This document shows positions 1 to 5,091 of a stretch of 5,091 nucleotides of DNA, in pieces. The DNA is from Fusobacterium sp. (GTDB lineage Bacteria; Fusobacteriota; Fusobacteriia; Fusobacteriales; Fusobacteriaceae). Position numbers and translations under genes: made by a program. The notes below the pieces were generated by a model. That model had not been told where the DNA came from and ran no database searches. It was given only the letters and a program-made list of their open reading frames with translations. The DNA lies in contig JAGYHM010000091.1 in the NCBI GenBank assembly GCA_018457305.1, positions 1 through 5,091 of the forward strand. Direction: 5' to 3'. Positions within the stretch are counted from its first letter, which is position 1; the number at the start of each line of letters is the position of its first letter.

Positions 1-3
1 AAG

Positions 4-41
4 ATTTCTCTAAAACTCATTACAAGTTTTTTCTGAGAAAT
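4..41. repeat. AT-rich interrupted inverted repeat
   Basis: ATTTCTC (4-10) pairs with GAGAAAT (35-41), and AAAACT (12-17) pairs with AGTTTT (25-30) around the 7-nt loop CATTACA. The two stems are separated by one base on the left and four on the right, giving a stacked but imperfect hairpin. It lies downstream of the operon, beyond element A, so it could shape the 3' end of the transcript. No T-run follows it on the operon strand, and the arms are AT-only apart from a few pairs, so I do not call it a terminator. It may be part of another dispersed repeat cut by the window edge. Confidence 0.4.
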
Positions 42-78
42 TTTAAAGGCTCTTAAAAAACTTAAATTTTAATTTTTT

Positions 79-148
79 GGGTTTGGGGCGTAGCCCCACA
101 AGCCTCGCAGAGAGGGCGACAGTGAGCCAAGCAAACGCTGTCGCCCCC
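79..148 (-). repeat. Palindromic repeat element A, copy 1 (intergenic)
   Basis: This GC-rich island lies in AT-rich DNA and begins 8 nt after the stop codon of the GspL-like gene. It has two hairpins. One is TGGGGC/GCCCCA (84-89 with 93-98) with a 3-nt loop. The other is a perfect 9-bp stem, GGGCGACAG (114-122) with CTGTCGCCC (138-146), with a 15-nt loop. A second copy lies at 2760-2829 in the same orientation. The half containing the short hairpin and the adjoining CCTCGCAGAGAG is nearly identical in the two copies, while the long stem differs in sequence but still pairs. The size and structure suggest a REP/MITE-like dispersed element. No transposase is visible. Confidence 0.85.
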
Positions 149-156
149 TTATTTAT

Positions 157-1341
157 TTAAAATAAATATTTAACCTCTGCTTTAAATTCAAAAATATTAT
201 TTTTGTCTATATTCATAATATAATCATAATTTACCAAGTCAAAAAATTTACTTTCCTCTATTTGCTTTAAAAATTTAATAATATTTTTATTTTCACGAGA
301 AGTACCAACTATATTTATAATAAAATTTTTATCACTTTCAATAGATTTTATCTTAATATCTTCACTAATTTCACTTAAAAACTCCAAAAGAAAATCTAAT
401 TTTAAATTATTGTTTTTATTTTTTTCTAATTCTTTTTGTAAATCTATTTTAGATTTTTCTATATTCTCCATCTCTTCTCTCATACTTAAAATTTCCTCTT
501 CATAATTTGAGTTTTTTACTTGTATATCAACAAAAATATTTTCTAAATTACTTATTTTATAATTCAAAAAAATACTTGAACACAATAAAATAAGAGTAAG
601 AACAAGTAATATTAAAAGATATTTAGTATTGTTGTAAATATAAGTGTGAATGCTTTTTAAATTATTCGGCAAAAAATTCGGAGCTTTATTTATATCAAAT
701 TCTTCAATCTCAAAATTACAAAAGTCTTTATTTTCAAGTATAAGACTATTATTATTTATTTCTTCCCCAGTAAAGACAATAGAATATTTGTCATCTATAC
801 TCTCAAGATAAGTATTTATTATATTTGAATAAGTTTCTTCAAAGAATTCTTCATCTTCTCTAATCTTATAAAAATTTATATCTTCTAAAATATTCTCTGT
901 ATATTTTGAAATCACTATATTTTTTTTACTTATATCAAAATTAAAAAAATTTGGATTGCTTTTAAACTCTCTACATTTTAGAAACGAAGGAATAATAGAG
1001 ATAAATTTTATCTCTTTAATATTTTTCTCATTCGTATCTTCAATAATAGAGTTTTGTTCTAATAAATCCAAATTTAACAAATAAACTACTAAGTTTTCAG
1101 TTTTTTTATTTTCTTCTAGTATTTCATATTTTAATAAAAATTTTGAGCTATCGTATTCTGTAAAAATTCCCTCTAATCTATCTTCAATTTTTTCTATTCT
1201 ATCTTCTTCGTTGATTATATTATCAACTTCCATTATAAAAGAATTGAAAAAATAATTTTCCAAACACAAAATAGATATTTTATTTTTTCTATCTAAAAAA
1301 TTTTTATTCAAATAGCTCAATTTAAAATATTTATTTTTCAT
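157..1341 (-). CDS. GspL / PilM-PilN-like pilus or T2SS assembly protein
   Basis: This 394-residue protein is probably the inner-membrane assembly component that links the cytoplasmic ATPase side to the pseudopilus. A long cytoplasmic part (about 1-240) ends in APNFLPN (220-226), which resembles the short N-terminal NLLP-type motif of PilN. One membrane helix follows (about 241-259), then a Glu/Lys-rich likely coiled coil (about 262-313), then an 80-residue alpha/beta C-terminal domain like the ferredoxin-like fold of PilN and GspL. The cytoplasmic part has the length expected of the actin-like PilM/GspL domain, but I see no clear nucleotide-binding motif, so that assignment is weak. Its ATG overlaps the stop of the preceding gene (TAATG), and AAGGA lies 10 nt upstream, indicating translational coupling. 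It is the last gene of the operon in view; no GspM-like gene follows before the window ends. GspL-like is inferred from topology and context. Confidence 0.7.
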   Translation of the reverse strand: MKNKYFKLSYLNKNFLDRKNKISILCLENYFFNSFIMEVDNIINEEDRIEKIEDRLEGIFTEYDSSKFLLKYEILEENKKTENLVVYLLNLDLLEQNSIIEDTNEKNIKEIKFISIIPSFLKCREFKSNPNFFNFDISKKNIVISKYTENILEDINFYKIREDEEFFEETYSNIINTYLESIDDKYSIVFTGEEINNNSLILENKDFCNFEIEEFDINKAPNFLPNNLKSIHTYIYNNTKYLLILLVLTLILLCSSIFLNYKISNLENIFVDIQVKNSNYEEEILSMREEMENIEKSKIDLQKELEKNKNNNLKLDFLLEFLSEISEDIKIKSIESDKNFIINIVGTSRENKNIIKFLKQIEESKFFDLVNYDYIMNIDKNNIFEFKAEVKYLF

Positions 1342-2000
1342 TATTCTTTAATCCTTATTTTTATTCTTTGAAGCTCTGGACTCCCTAAATCATCTACTTC
1401 TTTTGAAGTAAAACTATACTTTATTCTTGCCCTAAGCTCTATAATTTTACCTTGAAAATAAATTTCTTTTATATAATCAACGGGAAATTTCTTTATATAA
1501 ATTCTTTCCAATCTACTTTGTAAATAACTTTTATAATTAAATTTTTCTCTATCCTCATAAAGTCTATAGCCACCATAAGAAATTCTATTTGAATATTTAT
1601 CAATTTTAAAAATTTCTTTCTTCTCATCTTTGTTTATAGAAAAATATTCATAGGCATAAGAAATATTTTTATTTTTTATCTCACTTTCTATTAAATCCAA
1701 TTCTTTTTTTATAATTTCTTCTAAAAAATATTTTTCACTGATAATTTTAGATTGTTCAAGGTTAGACTTATAAATTTCAACTCTACTATTTACAAAAATT
1801 TGAATTAAAAATACAAGTGAAATTATTAAAAAACTAATAACAACTACTGAAAATAAAATAAAACCTTTTTCTTTTTTGGCTCGCCACGACCTAATGCTCT
1901 GCTCGCCCTTATGGTCGGGGCTGTCGCCCCGACACCCCAAATTATAATTTAATTTTTTAGTTTGCCTTAATTTATCTTTAAAAGGAAAGTAAAAATTCAT
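1341..2000 (-). CDS. Minor pseudopilin, GspK-like, with a repeat in its leader
   Basis: This is a 219-codon prepilin-like protein. The likely prepilin peptidase site is KEKG|FILFS, with Gly46 at -1 and Phe47 at +1, followed by a hydrophobic helix (about 47-70). Position +5 is Ser where most pilins have Glu. The GspK family is known to lack this Glu, which together with the position after a GspJ-like gene supports a GspK-like role at the pseudopilus tip. The mature part (about 173 residues) is short for GspK, so PilX-like or unclassified minor pilin are alternatives. AAAGGGG (2010-2016) lies 9 nt before the ATG. The gene overlaps the preceding gene by 23 nt and the next by 1 nt. The 46-residue leader contains repeat element C, read as GCRGDSPD..KGEQ (22 codons). 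The native leader would be roughly MNFYFPFKDKLRQTKKLNYN plus KEKG. Confidence 0.7.
   Translation of the reverse strand: MNFYFPFKDKLRQTKKLNYNLGCRGDSPDHKGEQSIRSWRAKKEKGFILFSVVVISFLIISLVFLIQIFVNSRVEIYKSNLEQSKIISEKYFLEEIIKKELDLIESEIKNKNISYAYEYFSINKDEKKEIFKIDKYSNRISYGGYRLYEDREKFNYKSYLQSRLERIYIKKFPVDYIKEIYFQGKIIELRARIKYSFTSKEVDDLGSPELQRIKIRIKE
1872..1937 (-). repeat. Palindromic repeat element C, copy 1 (in the GspK-like leader)
   Basis: This 66-bp GC-rich unit matches the copy at 2551-2616 at 60 of 66 positions by my alignment. It holds a perfect 8-bp hairpin, GTCGGGGC/GCCCCGAC (1914-1921 with 1926-1933), with a 4-nt loop. The other half carries a direct repeat of GGCGAGC. The unit is exactly 22 codons and is read in frame within the leader of the GspK-like prepilin. 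A 12-nt palindrome, AAATTATAATTT (1939-1950), adjoins it. The same 12-mer sits on the other side of copy 2. Confidence 0.88.
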
Positions 2001-2844
2001 AATTCTTTTCCCCTTTATCTAAATTTTCTATAAAAACTTTAAGCAAATTATTTTCTCCCTCAAAACTTCCCTCACATTTTTCTACAATTTTAGTTTGAGA
2101 TATAAAACCTCCATGAGTTCCTATATCTCCCTCAATAAAATAACTAATTTTCAATTTTTTATCTACAAAGAAAAATGTTCTATAATTTATTTCTACCTCT
2201 TTATTTTTTATATCACTTATTCTTGTAAATTTTAAAATTAAAAAATTTCCCTTTATTTTTTGATTTGCTTGTTCTAGCTTAAAAATTTCTTTAAATTTAG
2301 GAATTGAATAATCTGAACTTGCATTTAAAATTCTAAATTCCACGCTCTCATTGTATTCAATATGGCTGCTTAAAATATTTTTAAAGTTTTCAATTTCTTT
2401 TTCTTTTTTTAAATTTTCAGAAATTTTTACAAAACTTTTATTCATAGAAAAAATCAATCCAAATAATATAAAACTTATTATTAAGGCAATACTCACAGTT
2501 ATAATCGTTTCCAAAAATGAAAAGCCTCTACTTTTTAAATTATAATTTGATTTCTTGGCTCGCAACGACCTAACGGTCTGCTCGCCTTTATAGTCGGGGC
2601 TGTCGCCCCGACACCCTCTTAAAATTATATTAAATTTTTCAAAAATAATTTTTAATGAAATTAAAGGCAAAGCCTCCTCAAAAAATGTAAGCATTCCTAA
2701 GGGCGCAAGTCGCCTTTTTTTATATTTAAAGAATTTATAATTTGTGTTTTTATTTGTGTGGGGTTTGGGGCGTAGCCCCAAGCCTCGCAGAGAGGGGAAA
2801 CAGTGAACGAAGTGAACGCAGTTTCCCTCTTTTTTTATTTTCAT
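1978..2844 (-). CDS. Minor pseudopilin, GspJ/PilW-like, with a 107-residue repeat-filled leader
   Basis: This is a 288-codon prepilin-like protein. The cleavage motif KSRG|FSFLE places Gly107 at -1, Phe108 at +1 and the conserved Glu112 at +5, followed by a hydrophobic helix (about 108-131). The mature protein would be 181 residues, the right size for GspJ or PilW. The start at 2844 is supported by AAGGAG (2851-2856) 6 nt upstream and by the MKIKK opening typical of prepilin leaders. No ATG, GTG or TTG lies between the last repeat and the cleavage site. Met51 has only a poorly spaced purine stretch. Between MKIKK and SNYNLKSRG the leader is made largely of three palindromic elements (A, B, C), all in frame and without stops. 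The usual leader length is 5-30 residues. The gene starts 3 nt after the preceding stop and overlaps the next gene by 23 nt. Whether the long form is translated and processed is not known from sequence. Confidence 0.72.
   Translation of the reverse strand: MKIKKEGNCVHFVHCFPSLRGLGLRPKPHTNKNTNYKFFKYKKRRLAPLGMLTFFEEALPLISLKIIFEKFNIILRGCRGDSPDYKGEQTVRSLRAKKSNYNLKSRGFSFLETIITVSIALIISFILFGLIFSMNKSFVKISENLKKEKEIENFKNILSSHIEYNESVEFRILNASSDYSIPKFKEIFKLEQANQKIKGNFLILKFTRISDIKNKEVEINYRTFFFVDKKLKISYFIEGDIGTHGGFISQTKIVEKCEGSFEGENNLLKVFIENLDKGEKNYEFLLSF
2551..2616 (-). repeat. Palindromic repeat element C, copy 2 (in the GspJ-like leader)
   Basis: This is the second copy of the 66-bp element, with the same perfect 8-bp hairpin (2593-2600 with 2605-2612). 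It is read in the same frame as copy 1. Six differences from copy 1 give four amino-acid changes (His/Tyr, Ser/Thr, Ile/Val, Trp/Leu) and two silent changes. This copy can also form a small GACC-GTTA-GGTC hairpin that copy 1 has lost. AAATTATAATTT (2537-2548) lies 8 nt beyond the GC-rich core on the side facing the cleavage site. Confidence 0.88.
2665..2717 (-). repeat. Candidate palindromic element B (in the GspJ-like leader)
   Basis: This is a mixed-composition block of small hairpins in series: GGC-AAA-GCC (2666-2674), AATG-TAAG-CATT (2684-2695) and GGCG-CAAGT-CGCC (2702-2714). It ends at a T-run on the plus strand. It is read in frame as KRRLAPLGMLTFFEEALP. Only one copy is in the window, so its repeat status is inferred from its structure and from its position between elements A and C. 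Confidence 0.5.
2760..2829 (-). repeat. Palindromic repeat element A, copy 2 (in the GspJ-like leader)
   Basis: This copy has the same orientation as copy 1 at 79-148. The TGGGGC/GCCCCA hairpin (2766-2771 with 2775-2780) and the adjoining AGCCTCGCAGAGAG are conserved. The long stem is now GGGAAAC (2795-2801) with GTTTCCC (2821-2827): two adjacent CG pairs of copy 1 are AA/TT here, so pairing is kept by compensatory change. The loop holds a GTGAAC direct repeat. It starts at codon 6 of the GspJ-like gene, right after MKIKK. Confidence 0.85.
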
Positions 2845-2847
2845 AAA

Positions 2848-3279
2848 TTACTCCTTAAATTTGATAATGCTATCTGAAAAATTTATTTTATTATCTTTCT
2901 TATCTTCATACTCCAAATCTATCGTATTTAAAGAATAGGTTTTTAAAAATAAATTCACATTATCAGATTTAATTCTAATTTTTAAAATAAATTCTTTGTT
3001 TTTATCAAAACTAGAAAAATCTTCAAATAATTTATCTTTTATTAACTCTTCGTAGTTATTAAAAGTTAATTTTTTTTCTTCATTTATAAATTTAAAATTT
3101 TCTTTTGCTTTTATATAAGCAGTTAAAGAATTAAAAAATCTAAGATTTTTTTCATATTCATTAGTTTTTCTATAAGTATAAATTTGTTTTGAGTTTATTT
3201 TGATAGTGGGAATTAAAACGAGTAAAAATATAAAAACAGCAACTACAGTTTCAATATAACTAAAAGCTCGTCTAAACAT
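2848..3279 (-). CDS. Minor pseudopilin, GspI/GspH-like
   Basis: This 143-residue prepilin-like protein has a 5-residue leader and the site MFRRA|FSYIE, with Glu10 at +5 and a hydrophobic helix (about 6-28) for membrane anchoring and pilus packing. Ala replaces the usual Gly at -1. Ala is tolerated in some prepilins but is less common. The rest is a small Lys/Glu/Asn-rich globular part of about 115 residues, the size expected of GspI, which fits its place just before the GspJ-like gene. GspH or PilV-like are alternatives; sequence alone does not separate them. The start is supported by AAAGGGG (3284-3290) 4 nt upstream. The gene overlaps the 3' end of the peptidase gene by 37 nt in another frame. 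Its last codons contain the ribosome binding site of the next gene. Confidence 0.72.
   Translation of the reverse strand: MFRRAFSYIETVVAVFIFLLVLIPTIKINSKQIYTYRKTNEYEKNLRFFNSLTAYIKAKENFKFINEEKKLTFNNYEELIKDKLFEDFSSFDKNKEFILKIRIKSDNVNLFLKTYSLNTIDLEYEDKKDNKINFSDSIIKFKE
2851..2856 (-). promoter_or_regulatory. Ribosome binding site that fixes the GspJ-like start upstream of the repeats
   Basis: AAGGAG lies 6 nt before the ATG at 2844 and overlaps the last codons and stop of the preceding gene. It is the only well-spaced ribosome binding site between that gene and the pilin-like coding region. It therefore argues that translation begins before the inserted repeats and reads through them. Confidence 0.75.
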
Positions 3280-3761
3280 AAATCCCCTTTCAAATTTATT
3301 AAATAATAATTTATTACAAAAGAAAATATTATAAAGGGAGCAAAAGCAATTTCTTTCTCCCTTAAATTTATTTTAGATTTTTTTATAAAATTATATATAA
3401 ATAAAAATAAGATAAATAAACTTGCTACTAAAAAAGTAATTAAATAAAAAATATAAACTTGAAGAAATAAATTTATTTTTACTGTATATAAAATTGCTCC
3501 CAAAGAAATTATTAGTTTTATATCTCCAAAACCGATTATTTCTTTTTTCATAATATCAGAGCCATAGCCATACAAAAAAATTATTGGCAAGGTATAAACT
3601 CCTGCTCCAATAAATAAATTTTCTAAATTATTGATTTTTAAAAATACAACTAAAATAAAAAGCAAAAAATTTAAAATATTAGGAATATATTTTTTATTTA
3701 TATCAATATATATTATTACAACTAATACAATACAAAATAAAATTTCTAATATTCTGCCCAT
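3243..3761 (-). CDS. Prepilin peptidase, A24 family, without the methyltransferase domain
   Basis: This 172-residue polytopic membrane aspartic protease should cleave the leaders of the prepilins in this operon on the cytoplasmic face of the inner membrane. The two catalytic aspartates expected of the family are visible: Asp20 in YIDINKKYIPN and Asp80 in the GFGD motif. The late EIAFAPFI segment (138-144) matches the conserved PFGPF-like region before the last helix. About six hydrophobic segments can be seen. It lacks the N-terminal Cys-rich N-methyltransferase domain of PilD/GspO (usually 250-290 residues in total). It is therefore closer in build to TadV/CpaA- or archaeal FlaK-type enzymes, and mature pilins may not be N-methylated by it. 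The start overlaps the pseudopilin gene by 16 nt and has AAAGGGA (3767-3773) 5 nt upstream. Confidence 0.88.
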   Translation of the reverse strand: MGRILEILFCIVLVVIIYIDINKKYIPNILNFLLFILVVFLKINNLENLFIGAGVYTLPIIFLYGYGSDIMKKEIIGFGDIKLIISLGAILYTVKINLFLQVYIFYLITFLVASLFILFLFIYNFIKKSKINLREKEIAFAPFIIFSFVINYYLINLKGDLCLDELLVILKL

Positions 3762-4195
3762 TTATTTCCCTTTATGTCAAATTCTCCAGTATCTGTAAGT
3801 GGTTTTAAAGATATACTTCCTGTATTGTCAAAATTTATACAAACTTTTCCCCCGTATTTTACATCTCCATCTTTTGATGTTCTTGACCCACCTATTGGAA
3901 TTTCATTAGTCTTTATAATCTCTTTTGCCTTGTTATCTAAATATTCTTCTAATTTTTTTAAACTTTCTTTAACTTTATCTTGATTTGCTACATCTGCACT
4001 AGCAATCAAAGCCTCACTATTTTCTAATTGATAAAGTTCTGATGCAGTCCTAAATGAATTTAATGTTGCAACTGCCTTTGCATCTTTTGATTTAGCTATA
4101 TGCCCCCTCAATTTTAAACCTACTATTCCAGATAAAATTCCAATTATTGCAATAGCAACAATAACCTCAATCAAAGAAAATCCCTTATTTTTCAT
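3746..4195 (-). CDS. Major pseudopilin, GspG-like (type IV pilin family)
   Basis: This 149-residue protein is probably the main subunit of the pseudopilus. It opens with a very short leader, MKNKG|FSLIEVIVAIAIIG, a textbook class III signal with Gly5 at -1, Phe6 at +1 and Glu10 at +5. The hydrophobic helix runs to about residue 25, and an amphipathic helical region follows. The C-terminal part has Gly/Asp-rich loops and ends in FDIKGNKWAEY, reminiscent of the C-terminal region of GspG proteins. There is one Cys (119), so no disulfide loop of the PilA type. It has the strongest ribosome binding site in the window, AGGAGG (4203-4208) 7 nt before the ATG, as expected for the most abundant subunit. 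It follows the GspF-like gene by 19 nt. It is less Lys/Asn/Ile-rich than its neighbours. A type IV pilin (PilA/PilE-like) role is the alternative. Confidence 0.85.
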   Translation of the reverse strand: MKNKGFSLIEVIVAIAIIGILSGIVGLKLRGHIAKSKDAKAVATLNSFRTASELYQLENSEALIASADVANQDKVKESLKKLEEYLDNKAKEIIKTNEIPIGGSRTSKDGDVKYGGKVCINFDNTGSISLKPLTDTGEFDIKGNKWAEY

Positions 4196-4202
4196 AATAA
4201 AT

Positions 4203-4208
4203 CCTCCT
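4203..4208 (-). promoter_or_regulatory. Strong ribosome binding site of the major pseudopilin
   Basis: A full AGGAGG on the minus strand sits 7 nt before the ATG. The other ribosome binding sites in the operon are weaker matches (AAAGGGG, AAAGGGA, AAGGA), apart from AAGGAG before the GspJ-like gene. This fits higher translation of the main subunit than of the minor pseudopilins. Confidence 0.75.
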
Positions 4209-4214
4209 AAAAAA

Positions 4215-4976
4215 TTAAAATATATTATTAACTGAAATTATAGGTAGATAAATTGCAATGATAATAAATCCAACTATAATTCCTAGAAATAACATTAGTA
4301 AAGGTTCTAGTATAGTTAAAAATTTTTTTGTTTTGTATTCTAAATCCTGTTTTAAAATTTCTGATATAAAGAGCAATGTCTCTGTAAGTCTTCCACTTTC
4401 TTCAGCAGAAATAAGAAGACTTAAAAATCTTTCATTAAAAAAATCAATATGCTTTAATGAGGTTGCAATATCAAAACCAGATACCACAGAATTTTTAACT
4501 TTAAATAATTTATTTTTAATAAATAAATTTTCAGTAGTTGAATATACAACTTCTAATATTTCATCAATATTTATTCCTGTATCTAATAAAACTGCAAAAT
4601 TTCTATAAAAATTAGAACTAAAAGAGTATCTATAAAAATTTTTTAGCAGAATAAAATTAAATAAAAATTTATCTTTTTTAAATTTCAAATCTTTATTTTT
4701 ATTCACATATTTTAAAAACAAAATAAAGCTAATTATAAGTAAGATTAAAGTAATTAAAATTCCTGTAAAATTATTTGAAATAGTAAGTAGAATTTTTGTT
4801 GCAAGGGGAAGCTCTATATTATTTTCTTCAAAAATATCTATGAAATTAGGTAAGATATTTAAAATTAAAAAAGAAATTATACATAGAGTAAAAATTAAAA
4901 TTGTAAGAGGGTAAAGCATTATTGAAGATAATTTTTTTTGATTTTTTATTGAGAAATCTAAATCTTTTATTATATT
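4215..4976 (-). CDS. T2SS/T4P inner-membrane platform protein, GspF/PilC-like, 5'-truncated
   Basis: This polytopic protein anchors the assembly ATPase and pseudopilus in the inner membrane. What remains is about 253 codons; family members have about 350-400. The apparent start ATG at 4919 is internal: the frame upstream still reads NQKKLSSIMLYPL, matching the KL..A..YP segment before the first membrane helix of the family. It then meets a stop at 4977-4979 and poly-T. Numbering from Met at 4919, helices lie at about 2-24, 52-71 and 204-227. The second T2SSF domain runs from about 97, with the AEESGRL hallmark (172-178) matching the family's GE.SG.L, and the closing EPLLMLFLGIIVGF..I..YLPI. 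The first T2SSF domain and its N-terminal tail are missing because the sequence ends or degenerates. It is the first gene of the visible operon, 19 nt before the major pseudopilin. Confidence 0.87.
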   Translation of the reverse strand, partial: NIIKDLDFSIKNQKKLSSIMLYPLTILIFTLCIISFLILNILPNFIDIFEENNIELPLATKILLTISNNFTGILITLILLIISFILFLKYVNKNKDLKFKKDKFLFNFILLKNFYRYSFSSNFYRNFAVLLDTGINIDEILEVVYSTTENLFIKNKLFKVKNSVVSGFDIATSLKHIDFFNERFLSLLISAEESGRLTETLLFISEILKQDLEYKTKKFLTILEPLLMLFLGIIVGFIIIAIYLPIISVNNIF

Positions 4977-4979
4977 TTA

Positions 4980-5091
<112 letters not shown>

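Noticed and set aside
79..148. Element A as a Rho-independent terminator of the operon
   Set aside because: On the minus strand neither hairpin is followed by a T-run; AAACCC and an A-rich stretch follow instead.
1939..1950. TATAAT-like promoter -10 box beside element C
   Set aside because: No TTGACA-like hexamer lies at the right distance, and such matches are frequent in AT-rich DNA. The operon appears co-transcribed from outside the window.
2351..2545. Plus-strand 64-codon open frame
   Set aside because: It lies wholly antisense to the GspJ-like gene, has no ribosome binding site, and its Leu/Ile/Phe-rich composition is what the reverse of an AT-rich pilin helix region gives.
1872..2616. 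RGDSP, the fibronectin-type integrin-binding motif, encoded by both copies of element C
   Set aside because: It arises from the palindromic hairpin sequence and lies in the cytoplasmic leader that prepilin peptidase should remove, so it is not expected to be exposed. Coincidence is the simplest reading.
79..2829. CRISPR array or a pair of transposon ends formed by the two A copies
   Set aside because: The copies are about 2.6 kb apart in direct orientation, with ordinary operon genes between them and no transposase or spacer pattern.
2692..2844. Met51 (ATG at 2692-2694) as the true start of the GspJ-like gene
   Set aside because: It lies inside element B with only TTAGG immediately before it, whereas the ATG at 2844 has a well-spaced AAGGAG and a typical prepilin opening. 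It remains a minor possibility.
3774..3983. Plus-strand 69-codon open frame
   Set aside because: It is antisense to the C-terminal half of the well-supported major pseudopilin, with no start signal or recognisable motif.
4258..4608. Plus-strand 116-codon open frame
   Set aside because: It is antisense to the second T2SSF domain of the GspF-like gene, whose family motifs are clear on the minus strand.

Overview
The window is very AT-rich and its proteins are dominated by Lys, Ile, Asn, Phe and Glu. The composition, tight gene packing, AAGGAG-type ribosome binding sites and short GC-rich palindromic repeats suggest a Fusobacterium-like genome (Fusobacteriota). This is inferred from composition and recall, not from a search. 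Another low-GC lineage is possible.

All seven genes lie on the minus strand and form one compact operon, transcribed from right to left. It encodes a type II secretion / type IV pilus-like machine. In order: an inner-membrane platform protein (GspF/PilC, missing its N-terminal part at the window edge), the major pseudopilin (GspG-like), a small prepilin peptidase, three minor pseudopilin-like proteins (GspI-, GspJ- and GspK-like by position and motif) and a GspL / PilM-PilN-like assembly protein. Genes overlap or lie within about 20 nt of each other, and each internal gene has a ribosome binding site. The peptidase would cut the leaders of the four prepilins. These would form a short pseudopilus on the GspF/GspL platform. 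The ATPase (GspE/PilB) and secretin (GspD/PilQ) are not in the window.

The unusual feature is a set of GC-rich palindromic repeats. Element A occurs twice: once just after the last gene, and once inside the start of the GspJ-like gene. Element C occurs twice: in the leaders of the GspJ-like and GspK-like genes, in the same reading frame. A third, unrelated element (B) also lies in the GspJ-like leader. All are read in frame and all lie upstream of the prepilin peptidase cut site, so they should be removed from the mature protein. They stretch the GspJ-like leader to 107 residues and the GspK-like leader to 46, against 5 for the two other prepilins. This resembles the in-frame palindromic elements known from Rickettsia, here confined to disposable leader peptides.

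The right end (about 4977-5091) is almost pure T followed by a 7-nt periodic tail. It interrupts the GspF-like reading frame and looks like a contig-end or low-quality artefact. The left end (1-156) holds no gene, only element A and an AT-rich inverted repeat.
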